In this document: positions 25,403 through 34,356 of the stretch, in pieces | Layout: every line of letters starts with the position of its first letter | Numbering within the stretch: position 1 is the stretch's first letter | Origin: Ancylomarina sp048268005 | GTDB lineage: Bacteria > Bacteroidota > Bacteroidia > Bacteroidales > Marinifilaceae | Direction: 5' to 3' | Assembly: GCA_048268005.1 (NCBI GenBank) | Contig: JBLWWJ010000002.1 | Span: 1-64,000 of the forward strand | DNA length: 64,000 nucleotides | Translations under genes and position numbers: made by a program | Notes under the pieces: generated by a model | The model's database searches: none | What the model was told of the DNA's origin: nothing | Seen by the model: the letters and a program-made list of their open reading frames with translations, nothing else

Positions 25403-26632
25403 TTACTTGACTTCACTGCCTTTAATCGCTTTTGATTTATCAGGTAAAATTAGGTTGAGAACAACACCAACTACTGAAGCTAAACCAATTCCGGCTAATG
25501 AGAAGGTACCATATGAAATTTGAGCACCACCAATACCAACAGTCAAAACAATTGAGATAATAACCTGATTTCTTGTTTTGCTGAAGTCAGCCTTAGCATC
25601 TATAAGGGTTTTGATACCTATGCTGGCAATCATACCAAAAAGAAGTAGCATGATACCACCCAAAACAGCTTGAGGGATTGTTTTTAAGAAGGCACTTACT
25701 TTTCCAATGACAGAAAAACAAATTGCAGTAACAGCAGAGATTCTTAAAATAACAGGATTCGTAATTTTAGTCAATGCGATAGCTCCTGTAACTTCTGAAT
25801 AGGTCGTGTTTGGTGGTCCTCCAAAGAAACCGGCAAAAGCAGTGGCAACACCATCACCTAAAATTGTACGGTGTAAACCGGGTTTTTTAACAAATTCTTT
25901 ATTAGCAACCCCACCAATTGCATACATGTCACCTACATGCTCAATAACCGGAGCAACAGCGACAGGTAGCATATATAAAATAGCTCCCCATGAGAATTCA
26001 GGTCTTACGAATTCTGGTAAAGCAATCCATGATGCTTCTTGAATAGGCGTAAAATCAACGGCACCTAATGCAATTGAAAGAATATAGCCCACTATGATGC
26101 CACAGAAAATAGGAATTAGTTTCATGATTCCCTTTGCATACACTACAATTAAAACCGCAGTAAGTAGAACGACTGAAGCAATTGTCCAATCGGTTTTAGC
26201 CATATTTACGGCTACAGGAGCAAGTGAAAGTCCAATAATCATGATAACTGGTCCAACAACCACAGCTGGAAAAATTTTCTCGATGACGCGCAGTCCCCAG
26301 ACTTTGATTATACCTGATACAATACCGTAAACAACACCTACTGCAATTAATCCACCAAGAGTTCCTGGTAAACCATAAAGCTTGGTTGCTGCTACGATAG
26401 GAGCAATAAAGGCAAAACTACTGCCTAAAAAAACAGGAACCATACCCTTTGTTATCAAATGAAAGATAAGGGTGCCGACTCCTGCTGTGAATAGTGCTAC
26501 CGCCGGATCAATACCGACAAGAAGAGGAACGAGAACAGTTGCTCCAAAAGCAACAAATAAAAACTGTACCCCTAATACGATTTTCTTTGTGGGACTCTGG
26601 TAGCCCACATCTGAATTTCCTGATGAGATCAT
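25403..26632 (-). CDS. uraA: Uracil/xanthine permease, NCS2 family
   Basis: This 409-residue inner-membrane protein has about 14 helices and imports nucleobases, probably uracil with protons. NCS2 landmarks are FLGSSFAFIAP near residues 72-82, VAPVIEHVGDMYAIGGV and GGPPNTTYSE. Family assignment is secure; uracil rather than xanthine as substrate is the default call from UraA-type length and motifs. It is a single gene with a well-formed promoter. Confidence 0.88.
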   Translation of the reverse strand: MISSGNSDVGYQSPTKKIVLGVQFLFVAFGATVLVPLLVGIDPAVALFTAGVGTLIFHLITKGMVPVFLGSSFAFIAPIVAATKLYGLPGTLGGLIAVGVVYGIVSGIIKVWGLRVIEKIFPAVVVGPVIMIIGLSLAPVAVNMAKTDWTIASVVLLTAVLIVVYAKGIMKLIPIFCGIIVGYILSIALGAVDFTPIQEASWIALPEFVRPEFSWGAILYMLPVAVAPVIEHVGDMYAIGGVANKEFVKKPGLHRTILGDGVATAFAGFFGGPPNTTYSEVTGAIALTKITNPVILRISAVTAICFSVIGKVSAFLKTIPQAVLGGIMLLLFGMIASIGIKTLIDAKADFSKTRNQVIISIVLTVGIGGAQISYGTFSLAGIGLASVVGVVLNLILPDKSKAIKGSEVK

Positions 26633-26662
26633 AAAATGGTTTTAATTTTAACACAAACTTGG

Positions 26663-26693
26663 CAAAGATAGTCAGGATGTGATGATTCGCAAA
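26663..26693 (-). promoter_or_regulatory. uraA promoter
   Basis: On the minus strand TTTG (26690-26693) and TATCTTTG (26663-26670) are separated by 19 bp, an exact fit to the Bacteroidota sigma-A consensus. The start codon is 30 bp downstream. Confidence 0.75.
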
Positions 26694-26864
26694 TATAAAT
26701 TTCTCTCAATATTAGAGTTTTATCCCGCAATGCTTTGCGGAACGGGAGGAATCGTTTACCCGAAAAAAATCTTTCTGAACTTTTACATTATTCTTATGAT
26801 TATATCGCCTTTTGTTCTTGCCTTGTTAATCACAAGAAGTGGTACATTCTTCTATAAATTTTTC

Positions 26865-26872
26865 TACTTTTG
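26865..26872 (+). promoter_or_regulatory. Candidate -7 element for ribF
   Basis: TACTTTTG lies 77 bp before ribF. The 317-bp divergent gap from uraA also holds a small hairpin (CCGCAA 26725-26730, TTGCGG 26735-26740). I see no FMN riboswitch. Confidence 0.45.
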
Positions 26873-26949
26873 TTATTCGAAATTCCTAGACGAGTAAAAT
26901 CTTAAATTTGTACCCAATATAAATTGGGACTCTAATTTGTAATTAACTG

Positions 26950-27879
26950 ATGAAGGTTCATACTGACTTAAATAATTTTTCAGCCTTAAATCCTGTTGTC
27001 ACCATTGGAACATTTGATGGCGTGCATCTTGGACACAAAAAGGTGATTAAACGTCTTCAGGAATTGGCCCGAAAGGTTAATGGAGAAACTGTAATATTTA
27101 CTTTCTATCCGCATCCTCGATTGGTTTTGAATACCCATCAGGATGAGCTACGACTAATAAACACTTTAGAGGAAAAGAAAATTTTATTGGAGGCAGCAGG
27201 TGTTGATCATATGGTTATCTATCCTTTTACTAAGGAATTCTCAAAGCTTTCCTATACCGATTTTGTTGAGAAAATCTTAGTGGGACAGTTAGGAATGAAA
27301 TCATTGGTGGTTGGCTACGATCATAAATTTGGTCATAAACGTAAAGGAACTTATGAAGATTTAAAGGTTTATGCTGATAAACTCAATTTCAATATAGAGC
27401 AATTGGAAGTATTAAATGTAGATGCCATTGATATCAGTTCTACCAAGATAAGACAAGCATTAGCTGAGGGAGATATTCAGACGACGAACAAATATTTGGG
27501 CCATCGTTATTTTATTAAAGGCATTGTTGTTGATGGTAAAAAACTGGGGCATGAAATAGGTTTTCCTACTGCAAATGTTGATCCACAAGAAAGTTATAAA
27601 CTGGTACCTAAGGATGGTGTTTATGCTGTAAAAGTGGAAATTGATGAGGTGATGTATACGGGTATGTTGAATATTGGCTTCCGACCAACTGTAAATCATC
27701 AAATGGATAATCGTTCTATTGAAGTGAATATATTCGATTTTGATGAGAATATTTATTATAAGAATATCAGTATCTATTTTTATAAACGAATCAGAAATGA
27801 ACAGATGTTTAAAGGAATAGGTGCCCTGAAAGAACAGCTTGAGAAAGATAAGGAAACCGTATTGGAGTTCTTTAAGTAG
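26950..27879 (+). CDS. ribF: Bifunctional riboflavin kinase / FMN adenylyltransferase
   Basis: This 309-residue protein converts riboflavin to FMN and FMN to FAD. The N-terminal nucleotidyltransferase domain shows TIGTFDGVHLGHKKVI and FYPHPR. The C-terminal kinase domain shows GHRYFIKGIVVDGKKLGHEIGFPTAN and GVYAVKV. Length matches the bifunctional bacterial enzyme. It is a single-gene unit, convergent with the membrane pyrophosphatase gene. Confidence 0.96.
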   Translation: MKVHTDLNNFSALNPVVTIGTFDGVHLGHKKVIKRLQELARKVNGETVIFTFYPHPRLVLNTHQDELRLINTLEEKKILLEAAGVDHMVIYPFTKEFSKLSYTDFVEKILVGQLGMKSLVVGYDHKFGHKRKGTYEDLKVYADKLNFNIEQLEVLNVDAIDISSTKIRQALAEGDIQTTNKYLGHRYFIKGIVVDGKKLGHEIGFPTANVDPQESYKLVPKDGVYAVKVEIDEVMYTGMLNIGFRPTVNHQMDNRSIEVNIFDFDENIYYKNISIYFYKRIRNEQMFKGIGALKEQLEKDKETVLEFFK

Positions 27880-27901
27880 AATATCTCAAATTCATAATAT
27901 A

Positions 27902-27942
27902 AAAAGCCGCTAGATTCAATTTATCTAGCGGCTTTTTTTTTA
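27902..27942. terminator. Terminator between ribF and hppA
   Basis: Arms AAAAGCCGCTAGAT (27902-27915) and ATCTAGCGGCTTTT (27923-27936) form a perfect 14-bp stem with T runs on both strands. Confidence 0.92.
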
Positions 27943-27961
27943 ATAGGATTCAGATAATTAT

Positions 27962-30451
27962 TTAGATTACCTCACTTGCTTCTAATTTTTCAGATGTTTT
28001 TTTTTCAGTCTTAGTTGTTGTTTCAACTTCAGTTTTAATCCTCATACCGTAGAATGAACGGTAAACAAAAAACAAACCTATTGCTAAGAATACGACACCG
28101 ATATAAGGCGCAATATTAGTTCCTCCTGTTTTATCTGCTTCAACAATGAGTTCTATAGCAATCTCAGCAGCTAACAAACCAAATAAAGTTGAGAACTTAA
28201 TTACCGGGTTTAGAGCTACCGATGAGGTGTCTTTGTATGGATCACCAACAGTGTCACCAATGATAGTTGCATCGTGAAGTGGAGTGTTTTTCTCTTTTAA
28301 ATCCACTTCCACAACTTTCTTAGCATTATCCCAAGCACCACCAGCATTGGCCATATACATAGCTTGGAATAAACCGAAAATCGCAATTGAAATCAGGTAA
28401 GAAACAAAGAAGTTAGGGCTGAAGAATGCAAAAGCCAAAGTTAAACTCAGGATGACAGCAAAAATATTCCACATACCTGTTTGAGCATATTGAGTGCAAA
28501 TTTTCACCACATTTTTAGAATCGTCAATATCAGCTTCCGACTTATCCAAATTGATATTCTTTTTAATATACTCAACTGCACGATATGCACCCGTCGTAAC
28601 GGCTTGCATAGATGCTCCTGAGAACCAGTAAATAACAGCACCACCAGTAATTAAACCAAGAATTACGGAAGGGTCTGTCAGTTCTATTTGCAATAAAGAT
28701 TCTCCATTGGAAAGGATCGTCTTTTGGAGTAAAAGAATAATGGCAAAAATCATTGTGGTTGCTCCAATAACTGCGGTTCCAATTAACACAGGTTTCGCAG
28801 TTGCTTTAAAGGTGTTACCAGCCGAATCATTCTCTTCCAGATTGTGTTTTCCCGTTTCAAAATTAGGTTCAAAACCAAAATCCTTATTGATTTCGTTTTT
28901 GATATTTGGAATTTTCTCAATTTGAGATAATTCGAAAACAGATTGAGCATTATCGGTTACCGGACCGTAACTGTCAACAGCAATGGTAACAGGTCCCATT
29001 CCCAGAAAACCGAAGGCAACTAAACCGAAGGCAAAAATACCAGGATATTCTCCAAAAAGACTTAAATCTTGAATCGTGTAAAATGCAACTGCCATCAGTG
29101 CCATCATAACCATCCCTTTCCAGAATGCAGAGAAATTACCAGCAACCATACCAGATAAGATTGTTAATGAAGCGCCACCTTCACGTGAAGCAGTAACAAC
29201 TTCTTGTACATGACGAGATTTAGAGCTGGTAAAGGCTTTTGTAAATTCTGGGATAATTGCAGCAGCAAGCGTACCACATGAAATGATTGTAGATAATTTC
29301 CACCATAAACCTTCAGGAAGATCGTAAATTAAAACATAGCTTAATGCATAAGTAACGACTATGGAAACAATGGAGGTAATCCAGACCAATGAAGTTAAAG
29401 GTGATTCAAAATTAAAATGCTCTTCTTTTGCGAAGCGTACTTTTGCGATGGCTTGATTAATCAAGTATGAGAATACAGATGTAAAGATCATCAGCACACG
29501 CATGGCAAAAATCCAGACGATAAGGGTAGATGCAAATTCAACATTGGGAAGTATTCCTGTTTCGCCAAACATTAGGATAATGAATGTGATTAGCGCAACA
29601 CCTGTTACACCATAAGTTTCAAAACCGTCAGCAGTAGGACCAACGCTATCACCCGCATTATCACCTGTACAGTCGGCAATTACACCTGGGTTACGTGGAT
29701 CGTCCTCATCAATTTTAAAAACAATTTTCATCAAGTCAGCCCCAATGTCGGCGATCTTTGTAAAGATACCACCTGCAATTCTCAAGGCAGCTGCACCTAA
29801 AGATTCACCAATTGCAAAACCAATGAAACAAGCACCAGCACTTTCACCTGGGATGAAAAGAAGAATGGCAATCATCATGATTAGCTCAACGCAAATTAAA
29901 AGCAGTCCAACACTCATTCCTGCTTGTAAAGGAATTGACATGACATCGAAAGGTAGTTTTTTTAGGGCGGCAAATGAGGTCCTACTATTGGCATACGTAT
30001 TAATTCGAATACCAAACCAGGCAACCCCATAAGATCCTAAAATACCAAGCACAGTCCAAAGCAGAATGAGCATTGTTTTAGGAACTGATATGTGTGCTAA
30101 GGCAAGGAAATAATAGCTAATTGCAACACCAATAATGGCAAACAAGATAATGAGGAACTTACCTTGCTGTAATAAATAAGTCTTACAGGTTTCATAAATA
30201 ATGTTTGAAACCTTTGCCATGGAATGGTGCACAGGTAATTTCTTGATTCTATTGAATTGTACCAATCCGAATAAAAGGCCCAAAACAATAACGACAATAC
30301 CGTAAAGAAGTAGGTCCCATCCATTAATTCCGCCAAGCCCGTTAAAGATAGATTGCTTTAAGCTTGGCACGACCAGATCTGCCTCACTGGCGAAACTGTT
30401 GATTGGTGCCAGGAGGAGGCCCAATACAGATAGTAATAATGCTTTTTTCAT
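27962..30451 (-). CDS. hppA: Membrane-bound ion-pumping pyrophosphatase, divergent type
   Basis: The start is the ATG at 30451 (MKKALLLSVLG); 30484 would add 11 residues with no family match. The 829-residue protein has about 16 membrane helices and couples PPi hydrolysis to cation export. Core motifs include IADIGADLMKIVFKIDEDDPRNPGVIAD and GDTVGDPYKDTSS. The usual GDCAGMAADLFE is GDSVGPTADGFE here. The segment GNTFKAT places Lys (residue 549) where K+-dependent enzymes have Ala, suggesting K+ independence. Whether H+, Na+ or both move cannot be settled from sequence. Confidence 0.93.
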   Translation of the reverse strand: MKKALLLSVLGLLLAPINSFASEADLVVPSLKQSIFNGLGGINGWDLLLYGIVVIVLGLLFGLVQFNRIKKLPVHHSMAKVSNIIYETCKTYLLQQGKFLIILFAIIGVAISYYFLALAHISVPKTMLILLWTVLGILGSYGVAWFGIRINTYANSRTSFAALKKLPFDVMSIPLQAGMSVGLLLICVELIMMIAILLFIPGESAGACFIGFAIGESLGAAALRIAGGIFTKIADIGADLMKIVFKIDEDDPRNPGVIADCTGDNAGDSVGPTADGFETYGVTGVALITFIILMFGETGILPNVEFASTLIVWIFAMRVLMIFTSVFSYLINQAIAKVRFAKEEHFNFESPLTSLVWITSIVSIVVTYALSYVLIYDLPEGLWWKLSTIISCGTLAAAIIPEFTKAFTSSKSRHVQEVVTASREGGASLTILSGMVAGNFSAFWKGMVMMALMAVAFYTIQDLSLFGEYPGIFAFGLVAFGFLGMGPVTIAVDSYGPVTDNAQSVFELSQIEKIPNIKNEINKDFGFEPNFETGKHNLEENDSAGNTFKATAKPVLIGTAVIGATTMIFAIILLLQKTILSNGESLLQIELTDPSVILGLITGGAVIYWFSGASMQAVTTGAYRAVEYIKKNINLDKSEADIDDSKNVVKICTQYAQTGMWNIFAVILSLTLAFAFFSPNFFVSYLISIAIFGLFQAMYMANAGGAWDNAKKVVEVDLKEKNTPLHDATIIGDTVGDPYKDTSSVALNPVIKFSTLFGLLAAEIAIELIVEADKTGGTNIAPYIGVVFLAIGLFFVYRSFYGMRIKTEVETTTKTEKKTSEKLEASEVI

Positions 30452-30745
30452 AGGTTTTTCAGTTAGATTTTTTTTGAGTAGCAACTGAAAATATGCAATA
30501 TTACTATAGACTACAAGTTGTTTTTATGAAAATTATGGCAAGCAGAAAATTTTGTCTATTTGCTTTGTATCCTGATTTTTATATCTTTAGTATGTGAAGA
30601 TTAGTTTTTTACCTAAGGAGCTGTATTTACCTTAATAGCCAATTCTAATTTTAGATTTTCTTGTTATAATCATATTTCGATATTACGAGAAACAGACTTT
30701 AAGAACGAGAGTTGAGCTTGCTTCGGTTTCTTAATAAAAGAGTAT

Positions 30746-31219
30746 TTAATTTATGACTCTAATTTCTTTGGTGTCGGAATTGTATGTGACTTTATAATTT
30801 CTTAGAGCATGTCTTGACGGGCCAGAATGATTTCCTCCTCCACTTAAGAAGATATATTCACTCTCACAGTCGGGACAAACTCCAATTAGAGAATTATTTT
30901 CTTTTAATAGTATATGTTTATCGGAATCAACATCATGTGTACAGGTGGCATCCATGGCGATAAAGCCATCTCCTGTATTGACAATATAAATACCATGATT
31001 TCTATATCCGGCAGAAGAATTAAAGGGAGCGTCTGAACCAAAATAAACTCCGGTACCTATATCTTCCAATTCTGGATGATAATATCTATAAGTTTGAAAA
31101 CTAATTCGAGTATAAGGTACAATTTCGTTTATATCAGTCCCTTTGCTACAAGAAGAAAATCCGATTAATGTCAGTAGGAATAGGAAAAAATAATGTAAAT
31201 TTGATTGTCTCGATTTCAT
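30746..31219 (-). CDS. Rieske-like lipoprotein with altered cluster ligands
   Basis: This 157-residue protein has a lipoprotein signal (lipobox GFSSC, Cys24). Its C-terminal half has the Rieske pattern: CTH (Cys93, His95), then VCPDCESEY (Cys115, Cys118), then GPSRHALRNY, like the Pro loop. In standard Rieske proteins the second box is CxxH; here it is CxxC, giving three Cys and one His. It could hold a 2Fe-2S cluster with a different potential or a structural metal. It is placed alone, and the 294-bp gap upstream of it towards hppA has no clear feature. Confidence 0.7.
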   Translation of the reverse strand: MKSRQSNLHYFFLFLLTLIGFSSCSKGTDINEIVPYTRISFQTYRYYHPELEDIGTGVYFGSDAPFNSSAGYRNHGIYIVNTGDGFIAMDATCTHDVDSDKHILLKENNSLIGVCPDCESEYIFLSGGGNHSGPSRHALRNYKVTYNSDTKEIRVIN

Positions 31220-31268
31220 GGAATTTATTTTTTGATCGGGTTTAAAAATAAGAATTAATAATTCAAGT

Positions 31269-31697
31269 ATGGACGATAATTGGGGAAATATACTCTATCT
31301 CATTTTAATGGCCTTGTTTGTGATAGTAGGCGCTCTTAAGAAAAAGAAGAAACCTGTTGAAAATTTTGAGAGTGCAGCGGTTGAAAGAGCTGAGGATGAT
31401 GCACCAGTTGGTATAGAGAATATATTTGATACGATTTTAGGTGCTAACAGTTTCACACCTCAGCAAGAACATCCTTACCAAGCTATAGAAGATGAACTGG
31501 TAGAAGAAAAGCAAGAGGTGTTAACTGATTACAAACCGGAGGTTGAATCTGAACTCGAATCATTAGAGCATAATTCCCTTTCCATTCTAGAGGTGGAGGA
31601 TTTGAGTGATGATGAGGAGATGGCAGGAGAAAATGGGGAATTTGATTGGCGACAAGCTATAATTTCTAAGGAAATTTTGGATAGAAAGTATATATGA
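31269..31697 (+). CDS. Hypothetical membrane-anchored acidic protein
   Basis: This 142-residue protein has one N-terminal helix (residues 7-23, ILYLILMALFVIVGAL), a basic stop (KKKKK) and a highly acidic, low-complexity cytoplasmic tail. The last 15 residues (FDWRQAIISKEILDRKY) look more ordered and may be a binding motif. No function is recognised. It is divergent from the Rieske-like gene and upstream of greA. Confidence 0.6.
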   Translation: MDDNWGNILYLILMALFVIVGALKKKKKPVENFESAAVERAEDDAPVGIENIFDTILGANSFTPQQEHPYQAIEDELVEEKQEVLTDYKPEVESELESLEHNSLSILEVEDLSDDEEMAGENGEFDWRQAIISKEILDRKYI

Positions 31698-31765
31698 TTA
31701 AGTTTTTTAGTACTTTTATATCAATGCTAATTTATTAGAGTATAGGTGCATTTAGTTTAAATGTA

Positions 31766-31773
31766 TATATTTG
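31766..31773 (+). promoter_or_regulatory. Candidate -7 element upstream of greA
   Basis: TATATTTG matches TAnnTTTG, 124 bp before greA. Transcription would start near 31780, just at the hairpin described in the next entry. Confidence 0.5.
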
Positions 31774-31780
31774 CACCTGA

Positions 31781-31815
31781 AAGAGTTCCGCAATGGTGGG
31801 ATTCTTTTTGTTTTT
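31781..31815 (+). terminator. Hairpin with U-tract in the greA leader
   Basis: AAGAGTTCC (31781-31789) pairs with GGGATTCTT (31798-31806) through nine positions including two G-U pairs, and a T-rich run follows. Because it directly follows the candidate greA promoter, it may attenuate greA and release a very short RNA. It could instead terminate the upstream 142-residue gene. Confidence 0.5.
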
Positions 31816-31896
31816 ATATCAAGTGAGCAATAAATAGTGAAATTGGTATAATAACAGAAAATCAAACAAAACGATAGAAAAATAATAGGAGGATTT

Positions 31897-32370
31897 ATGT
31901 CTAAATATTCATACATAACCGAAGAAGGTTTTAAGAAATTGAAAGCCGAACTGGAGCAGCTTGAAACAGTTGAGCGTCCAGAAATTTCAAGACAAATAGG
32001 AGAGGCAATTGATAAGGGTGACTTATCTGAGAATGCTGAGTATGATGCCGCAAAAGAGGCTCAAGGATTACTTGAAGCTAAGATTGCTCAGTTGAAAGAA
32101 ATTGTAATTAATAGTCGAATTATTGATGAATCGAAAATTGATACATCTAAAGTTCAGATGCTGAATAAAGTGACCATTAAGAACACCAAGAATGGTGCGG
32201 TTATGACTTATACTTTAGTGTCGGAGACTGAGGCTGATTTTAAGAAAGGAAAATTATCGATTAATACGCCAATTGCAAAAGGACTTATAGGTAAAGTTGT
32301 AGGTGATGTGGTTGATATTACCGTACCTAATGGAGTTATTCCATTTGAAATTATTGAAATTTCGATGTAA
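31897..32370 (+). CDS. greA: Transcription elongation factor GreA
   Basis: This 157-residue cytoplasmic factor enters the RNA polymerase secondary channel and stimulates cleavage of backtracked transcripts. The N-terminal coiled coil carries the acidic tip with DLSENAEYDAAKEAQ (about 45-60), and the C-terminal FKBP-like domain follows. An unusually good AGGAGG site (31887-31892) precedes the ATG by 4 bp. The leader carries a terminator-like hairpin. Confidence 0.97.
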   Translation: MSKYSYITEEGFKKLKAELEQLETVERPEISRQIGEAIDKGDLSENAEYDAAKEAQGLLEAKIAQLKEIVINSRIIDESKIDTSKVQMLNKVTIKNTKNGAVMTYTLVSETEADFKKGKLSINTPIAKGLIGKVVGDVVDITVPNGVIPFEIIEISM

Positions 32371-32409
32371 TTTGTATTCTGGTTTAAGGATTAAAATAAA
32401 ATTAGACCC

Positions 32410-32805
32410 ATGTCAACATTATTCACAAAGATCGTAAACGGCGAAATTCCTTGCCATAAGATTGCAGAAGACGATAAGTATTTTGCTTTTTTAGATATAA
32501 GTCCTTTGGCTATGGGACATACGCTCGTGATTCCTAAGGCAGAAGTTAACTACATTTTTGATTTAGAAGATGAAGTTTTAGCTGGATTGAATCTTTTTGC
32601 TAAACGTGTGGCTAAAGCCATCGAAAAGTCCATAGAATGTAAGCGAATTGGTGTAGCTGTTATAGGCCTCGAAGTGCCACATACTCATATTCACCTGGTA
32701 CCTTTGAATGCCATTGGAGATTTGGACTTTTCAAATCCAAAATTAAACCCGGAATCAAATGAGTTAGCTGAAGTAGCTGAGAAAATCCGTTTGAATTTCG
32801 AATAG
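32410..32805 (+). CDS. HIT-family nucleotide hydrolase/transferase
   Basis: This 131-residue protein has the histidine triad HTHIHLVPL (His91, His93, His95), with His93/95 region catalysis typical of Hint/Fhit-type enzymes acting on nucleoside phosphoramidates or dinucleotides. The N-terminus (FTKIVNGEIPCHKIAEDDKYFAFLDI) is a standard Hint start. It lies 40 bp after greA, probably in the same operon, an arrangement common in Bacteroidota. Confidence 0.92.
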   Translation: MSTLFTKIVNGEIPCHKIAEDDKYFAFLDISPLAMGHTLVIPKAEVNYIFDLEDEVLAGLNLFAKRVAKAIEKSIECKRIGVAVIGLEVPHTHIHLVPLNAIGDLDFSNPKLNPESNELAEVAEKIRLNFE

Positions 32806-32832
32806 ATCAATTCAAGTATTAATAAGATATTT

Positions 32833-32862
32833 AATAGCCGCCATTGAGCGGCTATTTTTATG
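32833..32862. terminator. Terminator between the HIT gene and ruvC
   Basis: Arms AATAGCCGC (32833-32841) and GCGGCTATT (32848-32856) form a perfect stem with a 6-nt loop, followed by TTT. Confidence 0.88.
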
Positions 32863-32876
32863 TCTTGATTATAGAC

Positions 32877-33428
32877 TCATTTGACCCTGTCAGGATTTTG
32901 TTTGATAAAGTCGGACCAGGAACTTGCTTTTTTTGAACCTAAAAGAGGATTGGCTTGAAAGAAATGGCAGAGGGCAATTGCTATCGCGTCGGTCTCGTCC
33001 GAATTAGTGGGGAAGTTAGGGATGTTAAAATAGCGATCCATAATGGTTGCCATTTGTTCTTTTGAGGCTGTTCCTGTCCCTGTTACAGCTAATTTAATCT
33101 TTCGTGGAGCGTATTCTGAAATTGGAATGTCACGTTGTAAAGCAGCCGCAATGCATACGCCTTGAGCACGTCCAAGTTTAAGCATGGACTGTACGTTCTT
33201 ACCAAAAAATTGAGATTCGATAGCTAACTCATCAGGTTGGTACTCGTCTATAACTTGAAGGGTTCGTCGAAAAATTCGTTGAAGTTTTAAGTATGGATCG
33301 CCAAGTTTCTTTAAGTCTAAAACACCAGAAATTAAAATGATTGGTTTTTTTCCAACAACCTTAAGTAGTGCATAACCCATGCAGTTTGTACCCGGGTCGA
33401 TCCCCATTATAATTCTGTCGTTGTTCAA
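32877..33428 (-). CDS. ruvC: Holliday junction resolvase RuvC
   Basis: This 183-residue endonuclease cuts four-way junctions at the end of homologous recombination. The four catalytic acids are visible: Asp11 (GIDPGT), Glu71 (AIESQFF), Asp144 and Asp147 (SDETDA). The start appears to be TTG at 33428, overlapping the stop of the upstream transporter gene as TTGA, so translation is probably coupled. The first ATG in frame (33407) would leave only two residues before the catalytic GID motif. Confidence 0.95.
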   Translation of the reverse strand: MNNDRIIMGIDPGTNCMGYALLKVVGKKPIILISGVLDLKKLGDPYLKLQRIFRRTLQVIDEYQPDELAIESQFFGKNVQSMLKLGRAQGVCIAAALQRDIPISEYAPRKIKLAVTGTGTASKEQMATIMDRYFNIPNFPTNSDETDAIAIALCHFFQANPLLGSKKASSWSDFIKQNPDRVK

Positions 33429-34315
33429 ACTTTTTGATTTTTAGTTGTGATTTTTTGAAGAAGTATACCTGTAACAATAATTGTCAGGCCTACCCAAGTG
33501 CTAAGATATATAGTTTCTCCGATAAACAGGTGAATCAGAAATAGGGAAATGAAAGGACTTAAAAAGACTAAGTTCCCTATTTTATCCGTACTACTTGAGA
33601 GTTTCATGGCTCTAAGCCAAAAAATATAAGCTATGCCACATTCTACCAGACCAATATAAATTGCTGCACTCAAACTGTTGAAATCAGGTAATTTAAATTC
33701 ACCTATAATTAGTAAAGTGATCAGACTGTAAACTGCACCAAAAATAAAATTTAGGAAGAGTTTATGGAGGTCTTCTCTATTGTCTTTTGTATTGAAGATC
33801 CAAAATAAGGCCCATATTACAGAGCTACCAAGAGCCAGGATGATACCCAATGAACTAGGTGTTTCAATACTTGTGAAAGAGCCTTTATTAGCAATAATGA
33901 TAACACCTACAAAGCTGAGTAAAATACAAGCAATACTTTTAATCCCGATTTTTTGTTTGAGAAGAGGGATAGAGAATAAAACGAGTGTTATGGGCCAGAT
34001 ATAATTTAAACTCAAAGCTAATTGAGCCGATAATAATGAATAAGCCTTAAGTAGGATGAAGTAGTAAAGAAAGGGGTTGAGAAAGCCTAATAGTGCAGAA
34101 TGTAGTAAATCTGACTTAGGCGTTCTCAAGGTTATTTTTGGATCTCCTTTTGAAAAGAGGAGTATACCAAAAAAGATCATAGCAACCATTGATGAAATAG
34201 CCAGGAGATGGACGTAATTCATCCCCATGAGAGCAATCTTAAAAGCTGTGGCAACGGTCGACCAGGATAAAATTGCGGCTAAAGCAAAAATATAGGCTTG
34301 TGTTTGTTTCTTCAA
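33425..34315 (-). CDS. EamA/DMT-family transporter
   Basis: This 296-residue protein has about ten membrane helices in two EamA repeats. It opens at a TTG at 34315 (MKKQTQAYIFALAAILSWSTV); there is no in-frame ATG upstream before a stop, and the first internal ATG would delete helix 1. The substrate is unknown. It overlaps ruvC by 4 bp and is 41 bp downstream of the DUF4286 gene. Confidence 0.82.
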   Translation of the reverse strand: MKKQTQAYIFALAAILSWSTVATAFKIALMGMNYVHLLAISSMVAMIFFGILLFSKGDPKITLRTPKSDLLHSALLGFLNPFLYYFILLKAYSLLSAQLALSLNYIWPITLVLFSIPLLKQKIGIKSIACILLSFVGVIIIANKGSFTSIETPSSLGIILALGSSVIWALFWIFNTKDNREDLHKLFLNFIFGAVYSLITLLIIGEFKLPDFNSLSAAIYIGLVECGIAYIFWLRAMKLSSSTDKIGNLVFLSPFISLFLIHLFIGETIYLSTWVGLTIIVTGILLQKITTKNQKV

Positions 34316-34356
34316 AATTAAGGTTTTGAATGGGTATATGATCTTATGCTAATTAT

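Noticed and set aside
26679..26897. A 72-codon plus-strand frame between uraA and ribF
   Set aside because: It overlaps the uraA -33 and the ribF -7 elements and encodes no recognisable domain.
26633..26949. An FMN riboswitch upstream of ribF
   Set aside because: The conserved segments of the RFN element are not present. There is only a small CCGCAA/TTGCGG hairpin.
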